From Akanthomyces muscarius (lineage: Eukaryota; Ascomycota; Sordariomycetes; Hypocreales; Cordycipitaceae), in NCBI RefSeq assembly GCF_028009165.1, contig NC_079243.1, forward strand, positions 4,526,001 through 4,590,000: a DNA stretch of 64,000 nucleotides, in the 5' to 3' direction. Position numbers and translations under genes: made by a program. The notes beneath the pieces are model-generated. The model ran no database searches. It worked only from the letters and a program-made list of their open reading frames with translations, and was not told the origin of the DNA. Positions 57,899 through 64,000 of this stretch are shown here, in pieces. Each line of letters begins with the position of its first letter. The stretch's first letter is position 1.

Positions 57899-60800
57899 CT
57901 ATTCCTCGTCCTCCACATCAGACCCAGAATCGGAATCGTCATCTGCCTCGCTCGGATCTACTAACACGCCTCGGCGAAAGCGAGTAACCGAGCTGACGCC
58001 CTCTAGACCAGACTGGCGAGCAGACATTCTTAAAACCGTGCAACCTTGAAAACAGTCCCGCATAAGATCGTTTGCAATTCTCTCCTTCTCCATGTTGAGG
58101 CAGCTCGTGGCATCATCCACCAACACCACTCTGCTGCCTGTCTCACGCTGACGCAGAATGGCGCGTGCAATGCATAACAGTTGCGTGTCGCCTTTTGAGT
58201 AGCCGACATCATCAATATCGGCGTCTAGGCCACCTTTCTTGGCCAGGGGCAACCATATATGCAATCGCTTGAGTAGGTGCTCCAGCTCGACGTCTTTCTG
58301 CGCGTCATGCGCGTACCTCCAGCTTTGGTTTGTGTCGTTCAAAGTCAACGGCAGTAGATTTGTGCGGATTGTACCCTGAATTATCACCGGTTCCTGGGTG
58401 ATTGTTACAAGACGTAAGCGTAGGACGTCGGGCGCAAGTGAGGAAACATTGATGCCATCAATTTGACATTCACCCTCGTATCGAACAAATCCAAGCAGCA
58501 TGAGGACGAGTGAGCTTTTCCCGCTGCCGCTTCGCCCGCCAATACCAAGATGCTGGCCAGGAGCAATCGACAGGGTGACATTGAACACAGCAGGTGCATT
58601 GTCGACTGTCGGCATGTAATGCATGGATGCGTTGCGCAGCTCAACTGCACCAACAGAAGGCCAGTTCGGTGGCAGCTCCACCGATGACTCTGCAATTTCC
58701 AAAGGTGCTCGTCGTACAAACTCGTATAGCCGCAGCACAGCGGCCAACGAGGTATCCAAATTGGAAAAAGCCAGAATGGCCTCATAAAGTATGCGAGGTA
58801 AACTTACGACAGTATAATAGGCCAAGCCAATAGACGTGGCAGTAGAGATTCCTTGGACAAAGAAAGCAGGCGCAAGAAGTATAGCAATCAGTCCTGTCCC
58901 GAGAAGATCTGTAGAGAGACGTAATCGTTTTTTTGTCATGGCCTTGTGATAGAATGATATCTGACTTTCTGTCAGAACCCTCATTCCGTCTTCCAGTCGC
59001 TGCTCCCGACGATAGAAGAAGTTTGGATGTGTTAAGCTAGCAGCAGTCTCGTCGAAGAACGTGCAGAGAGCGCGTCTTTTTTGGTCGTCGCGCAGTCGTA
59101 TATCCCTCCAGGACAAGCAGAAACGGCGTGCGCGAACAAGAATGTATATCAGTATGACTGGAAGACTGACTGCAATGTAGTTGTTGCCTGACAAGATGAA
59201 AAAGATCATTATGAGAGCTTCGAATCCGGCATACATAATCCTGAGGATAGATCTCGGGAGATCTTTAGATATGAGAAGCATGTCCTCATTGAACAAGTTC
59301 AAGAGCTTTCCAACATGGCTCAGCTCAAAAAAGGCAAGCGTTGACCGAACGACAGTCTCTATCAAGGTCTTGTGTAAAGAGACCGAAATGCGCGGTGATA
59401 GCCACACCAAGGTATTGAAGTATGCTGTGGACCCTAATACTGCGGAAACCAGCGTCAATGAGGCATATGTAGCATATAGGGAAGGGTCTTCCGGGTAAAA
59501 GTCGATCCAGAATCGTAGATAAACATCAGGTAAAATTTCGGCCGCGGAAAATGCCAGAACAAGTAAAGAGTGCGCCAAGGCTCTGAATCGTCCGAGAGGC
59601 TTTATTGCAAGCCAAAAGAGCCCCCAGTCGCTAATACTTTGTTTCCGACTAGCCTGTCGACTGCCAGGCCGCCCATTGGCTTGCAAGTATCGGAAGATAG
59701 CACTTTGCTGCCTATTTTCCGCCACCAACAAAGCGTTGTTATTGAGATTCAAAGTGCGCAAAGCGGTCGCAACTCGCTGGCGGCCCGGTGGGTTCAAATA
59801 AGTGTGATCCAGTGTGGCATTTCCATGCCCGTCCAGAAAAACTAGCTGATCTATTACTTCCAGACACTGAGGCAGAGATGTTACTACCACCACTGTACAG
59901 CCTGCCCGCCTCAGGATGCTGTTTCTGCCACACAGTTGATGCAAGATGCAGATCGCAGTTTCAATATCCAAGGAGCGGAAAACGTCGTCAAGGAGTGTGA
60001 TATTGTGCTGTGCATAGATTGCCCTCGCAATTCCAATTCTCTGTCTTTGGCCATCACTTAGATTAGATCCATGGACTCCAACAATGTAGTTGTCGCCCCC
60101 AGGAAGCCTCTCGAGGTCGGAGTCCAGAAAACAAGCTCTGATGGCGGCCGTGTAGCGTGGCGCATTATAAGGGAGGACGCCTATAATGTTTTCACGGATT
60201 GTAGCCTCTTGTAGCCAGACGTCTTCTCCGCAGTACCCTATTTCCGTTTCGTTGACTTGCACTGAACCTGCTGAGACTTCACTGACACCCAGAATAGCAC
60301 GCAGAAAGGTGGATTTTCCAGCCCCGTGAGGACCGATGACCGCTGTCACTGAACCCCGAGTAAGCCGGAAACAGACTTCTCGCAGAATTGCAGACATCGT
60401 TCTATGCGGTGCAATATCTGCGTGGTTGAAGCAAATAACATCGCCAGAGTCTGGTGTTAAATCTATAGCCATTGGAGCATCTGAGGTGATTCTACAGTCT
60501 TTCCTTTCTGGAAGCTGCAAGAACCCCTGCATGCGAGCAAAGCATGGAACTAGGCTCATCATGATTGACATGGAGCCAATTATGTGAGGAAGGGATGTTA
60601 GGATGGTAAAGATAATAGACAAAAGAGGGAAGACTTTAGCCGCCGACATTCCACTATTAAAGAAGCTCGCAGAAATAGCTGCCCCAATAGCGGCTGCTGG
60701 CACCCCCAGATCAGCGATGGTTGTGAAAAATGAGATTGTGGCAGTAATAGCGCCCACGGGCATTGAGGCTTGAGTCTCTGCAATTCGGAGGCGGTGCAGG

Positions 60801-62233
60801 AATTCACGTATGGTAGGCCCCAGCCCAACCATTTTGATGGCTGTAAGCTGCTGGATTATTCTAGAAGTACTAGAGACCCTGCGGTTCATGCTCTCGTTCC
60901 AGTTTGTAATATGTTTGAGTGTCATTCGCGCAAGTATATAGCATGCGAAAGAAGATGAGACGATCGGCAAATAGACCACTGAAGCTGGCGCATCAATCAG
61001 CCAGGACAGCAACGAGCTTCCTGCTCCGAGCTCGAAAATTAAGATCGGAACAACCAAGAAATTGGGCATATTGTCGACAATACCATCAATATCGGTGCTG
61101 ACGAGCGCGGCAGATGCCGATTTCTTTGCGTCAGCTTCCGTCAATTTTTGAAGCTTGTCGAATTGAAGGGCAGTGAGGCCGCCACGCAGACGAGCTGTGT
61201 AACAAGCCATGAGATGAGAAAAGTGCTCCTGGGCCAATGCAGTGCCAAGAAAGATGGCAATAGCAGCGCCGAATACAGCACAGCACTCTGATGTGCTACT
61301 CGTTTCGTCATATTGCTTTTCCACAGTTTCAATGACGTGGCGCAGAACAAATGGATGCGCGCACTTGAGAGCAGTGAGAGTAAGCCGGGAGAGAAACAGT
61401 GGCTGAAGAATAGGTTGCCAGGTCTTCAGAGACGCAATAAATAAATCACCAGGCCGTGCCGGGCCCGGAACTTGTTGCATAGTCCAGCATTTCTTCAGTT
61501 GTCGAAAGAGCAGTGCTGGGTGCTGTTCAGGGTCAATTTGACCGGACCGTTGCATAAAGACGCGTGCCCAATAACCACCTGCCACGAGAGGGTTCAAGGA
61601 AAAAGACAAAAGCCCCCGAAAAACCCCACCGCCGGCATGGTCTCCCAGGGTCTTACGCATGTCGTCATCTGCAAGAAGCTGTCTTTTTGACCTATCCTGC
61701 AGCTCGATCATGACCAACTTCAACGCGACTGCTGCGCCGGGAAGGTGATTCCTCCAGCATGGTTCAGGAACAAATGGCGAGACTTGTTTGCTCTCAACAT
61801 CATTGAGGAGATTGACAACCAGCCCCAAAGTGAATAACAAAGACGGGCGAACAGAGCGCCTATGTTCCATATAGGTAAGACCCACGATTACAAAGGCGGA
61901 CGCCGCGCCCATCACTGAAACAATGTCAGGCATTCTCAGAGCATTTGCAGCTTGAATTCCAGCGAGACAGGTGGCAACGACCTAGAGAATCTGGTTAATC
62001 TCGGAAAGGATGGAGAAAACAAAGACAGGACGAACCAGCTTGGCCCACAGAAGCGGGCTCCAACGAACGTAGGTCGGCTCTTGGGAATAATGGTACAGGG
62101 CAAAGGGCGAGGCGGCAGCAAAAATTGTTGAGGCGACGGAGAGGGGCGTCAGGTTCTGCAATTTCGGAATGAAATCCAGACCGAGCACGGTCTGGGACGA
62201 AAGCAGAGAATCCATTTCTGAGGGGATCGCCAT
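57899..62233 (-). CDS. ABCC-family ABC transporter with degenerate ATP sites
   Basis: Two exons on the minus strand, 62036-62233 and 57899-61981, with a 54-bp intron (GTTCGT..TAG); 1426 aa. The intron sits at the same point as in the neighbouring paralogue (LLWAKL-VVATCLAG). TMD-NBD-TMD-NBD order is kept and the frame is intact throughout. NBD1: GPHGAGKS at 616-623, LSDGQ at 707-711, Walker B LLDD at 729-732 (Asp for Glu), H-loop reads VVTS with Ser768. NBD2: GRSGSGKS at 1215-1222, signature YSKGD at 1327-1331, Walker B VLVDDA (Asp1356 for the catalytic Glu), H-loop MSARQ with Ala1387 for His. Walker A lysines remain, so ATP binding is likely, but both hydrolysis sites lack canonical residues. 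It may be a slow or non-hydrolysing transporter, or a regulator. Confidence 0.9.
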
Positions 62234-62760
62234 CGCAAGGCCAAAGGCGCCGCTCCCTCGTGAGCTGTTCTAACAAGAAAACCCCACGAGACAGAGGTTG
62301 GAGTTGAGGCTGCGAGTCCCTTCACCAAGACGCATGTATGCTTGCTTAGCTCTGATGTTAATGCCAGCTCAAGCAGACGGGACTCGTAGGCAGCGGGCAC
62401 TTCGTCTATAAGCGAAGAGGACCTGCAATGGTTGCTGTGCGGGGACAGGCGTGAAAACATATGTTGCGGCCCCTAGGAGGTCGGCGGGGATGGGCGCTGG
62501 TCTGCTCATAAGCAGCACAAGGATGGTTAGGAACATAGGCGCTGCTAATAATAACGGGACGCGGGGACTAACACAGCGTTACATCGACCGCTGCAGCTAA
62601 AGTTCAGTGGGCAAATGAGGCGTTTTCTGCATCACACAACTAACGTCGGCCACCCACTTTCGGGTCACCCCTAGATACGGGTCACGTCGCGCCTGCCCTA
62701 GCACTAGTAAACCTTCATTACTAGTCACGCGTTTTCTCTATCCACAATTATTATTATTAC
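62234..62760. other. Promoter of the second ABC transporter and border of the AT-rich block
   Basis: Normal base composition up to about 62.74 kb. The motif CGGGTCAC occurs twice near 62663-62687, and ACTAGT occurs twice 11 bp apart at 62702-62724. The composition then changes abruptly to AT-rich DNA. Confidence 0.5.
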
Positions 62761-64000
62761 CTTAAATTTTATTATTATATCTATTATAGGTTAATATACT
62801 AAATAATAGCTTTAAAATGTAGTTTAGGACGTTTTTAGTGGTATAAGTGGCTAGTAAGTGGCGAAGAAGTGGATAGTGCCCTAGTTAATACTATAGGCTT
62901 AATTAAATAGCTAGGTACTATAAAATAGGCTTTTAAGTTATTATAATGCCTTTTTAGTACTTAGGAAAGGTATCTTATTAGATGAATCCTAATATAAGAT
63001 ACTACTAGTAACCCTCCTTTATATAAGTAGGTTAGGTAACTTATTTAGCGAGTTGCCTTTTAGAACGGCGATATAAGACCTCTTAGGAAGAACTAGTTAG
63101 ATAGCTTTTTACTTTAAAACCTAAAAGTAAAGATATTAAGAGGTAAGAGGCTTAATTTTTAATATATAAATAGTGCCTTAATTAACACTATTTAGAAATT
63201 CTTTACTATCTTTAAAATACTAGCTATTAAGTAAATTTAGTAAAAGAATTAGTATAATATAAATAAAATAGGGCTTATAATAGGGGTCTAAAAGAACAGC
63301 CTAGTACTAGGATTATTAATAAAGAAATTTATAATAAAGAAATAATTTAAGTAACACTTTTAGAGTATAATTATAGAGTATATCTTAGCTACTAGTAGGC
63401 TATTTAAGTTACTTATTATTTTTAAAGGCTAGACTATTTAATAATAATAGTTTCCCTTAAAGCTTTAAAAATATTAGAATTAGTATTTTTAGGTATCCTC
63501 TTAAAGCTAGATAAATAATAAGATTATACTTAATTAGCTTAAAGATATCTTTTTACCCTAAATAAAGCTAAAAGGTAATAAATACTAACTTCTTATTATT
63601 AATAGTTATAGTAGTTATTATATAACTAAATTCTTTAAGGAATATTATTTTAATAATATTATTCTTCTTTTCTTACCTTATTATAACTCTTATATCTTCT
63701 AGTCTCTTAATATAGCTATTTTTAGCCCTATAAAGAGGTTCTATTATATTAAGCTTTTAAAGTACCCTAATAACTATAATTCTTTACTAATTAGAAAGAG
63801 AATTTTTCTTAAGTATTATATAGTAGCTAGAAAATAAGGAATTATAAAAAATAATATCCTTATAAGCTAGTTTAGCTCTAAAATATAGCTAATTAATAGG
63901 GTAAAGCTATTAATAAGCTATTTATTACTTATTAAGGTATTAGTAGTTATACTTATAATACTAAAAAAGGCTTAAAAAACCACTAATTTTAATATTATAA
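62761..64000. mobile_element. RIP-like AT-rich block, probably destroyed repeat
   Basis: About 1.2 kb to the window end, built almost only of A and T with C and G left in CC, CT, GG and AG contexts. By eye, 63361-63960 contains no CpA, no TpG and no CpG, while TpA is very abundant. This is the signature of repeat-induced point mutation (CpA to TpA on both strands), which acts on duplicated DNA in many ascomycetes. No reading frame survives, so the original element cannot be named. It may continue beyond the window as a longer AT isochore. Confidence 0.7.

Overview
The window is nuclear DNA from a filamentous ascomycete. The gene families and short introns fit Sordariomycetes, probably Hypocreales; this is inferred from gene content, not from a search. 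Introns are 48-129 bp with GT..AG ends, and most have a visible CTAAC/CTRAC-type branch site. Genes lie on both strands without operons. I support about 23 protein genes and rebuilt exon joins for ten of them by reading frame and family conservation. No rRNA, tRNA or CRISPR was seen.

Layout. 0-4 kb: a berberine-bridge-type FAD oxidase, then a gene-poor stretch with a possible relic of a second copy. 4-12 kb: housekeeping block with SGT1 co-chaperone, a carnitine-pathway dioxygenase, tRNA endonuclease SEN2 and ceramide glucosyltransferase. 11.8-15.5 kb: gene-free. 15.5-26 kb: a JEN-type carboxylate transporter, a small secreted protein, an SDR, the Rag GTPase GTR1, the Cdc48 adaptor SHP1 and a C2H2 zinc-finger protein. 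27-36.5 kb: accessory metabolic stretch with a 14-TM-type MFS exporter, a kynurenine-3-monooxygenase-like flavoprotein and an alcohol-oxidase-like GMC flavoprotein. 36.6-49.2 kb: a YSC84-type lipid-binding protein, an uncharacterised disordered protein, a peroxisomal nitronate monooxygenase, the DEAD-box helicase HAS1, a class-C beta-lactamase-fold enzyme and a DHCR24/DIMINUTO-like FAD protein. 50.7-62.2 kb: two paralogous full-length ABCC transporters in tandem. 62.76-64 kb: an extremely AT-rich block essentially without CpA, TpG or CpG, which looks like RIP-destroyed repeat DNA.

Most notable: (i) the second ABCC transporter has lost catalytic Walker B and H-loop residues in both nucleotide-binding domains, while its neighbour keeps one canonical site; (ii) the kynurenine-monooxygenase-like protein keeps the substrate-side N-terminal half but has a rewritten C-terminal flavin motif, and it sits beside an exporter and a GMC oxidase; (iii) the RIP-like block has a sharp border and strand-biased mutation in its first part; (iv) the SDR gene probably contains a 60-bp in-frame intron that a simple ORF call would translate. 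No polyketide synthase, NRPS or terpene cyclase core is present, so any metabolite cluster here is tentative.
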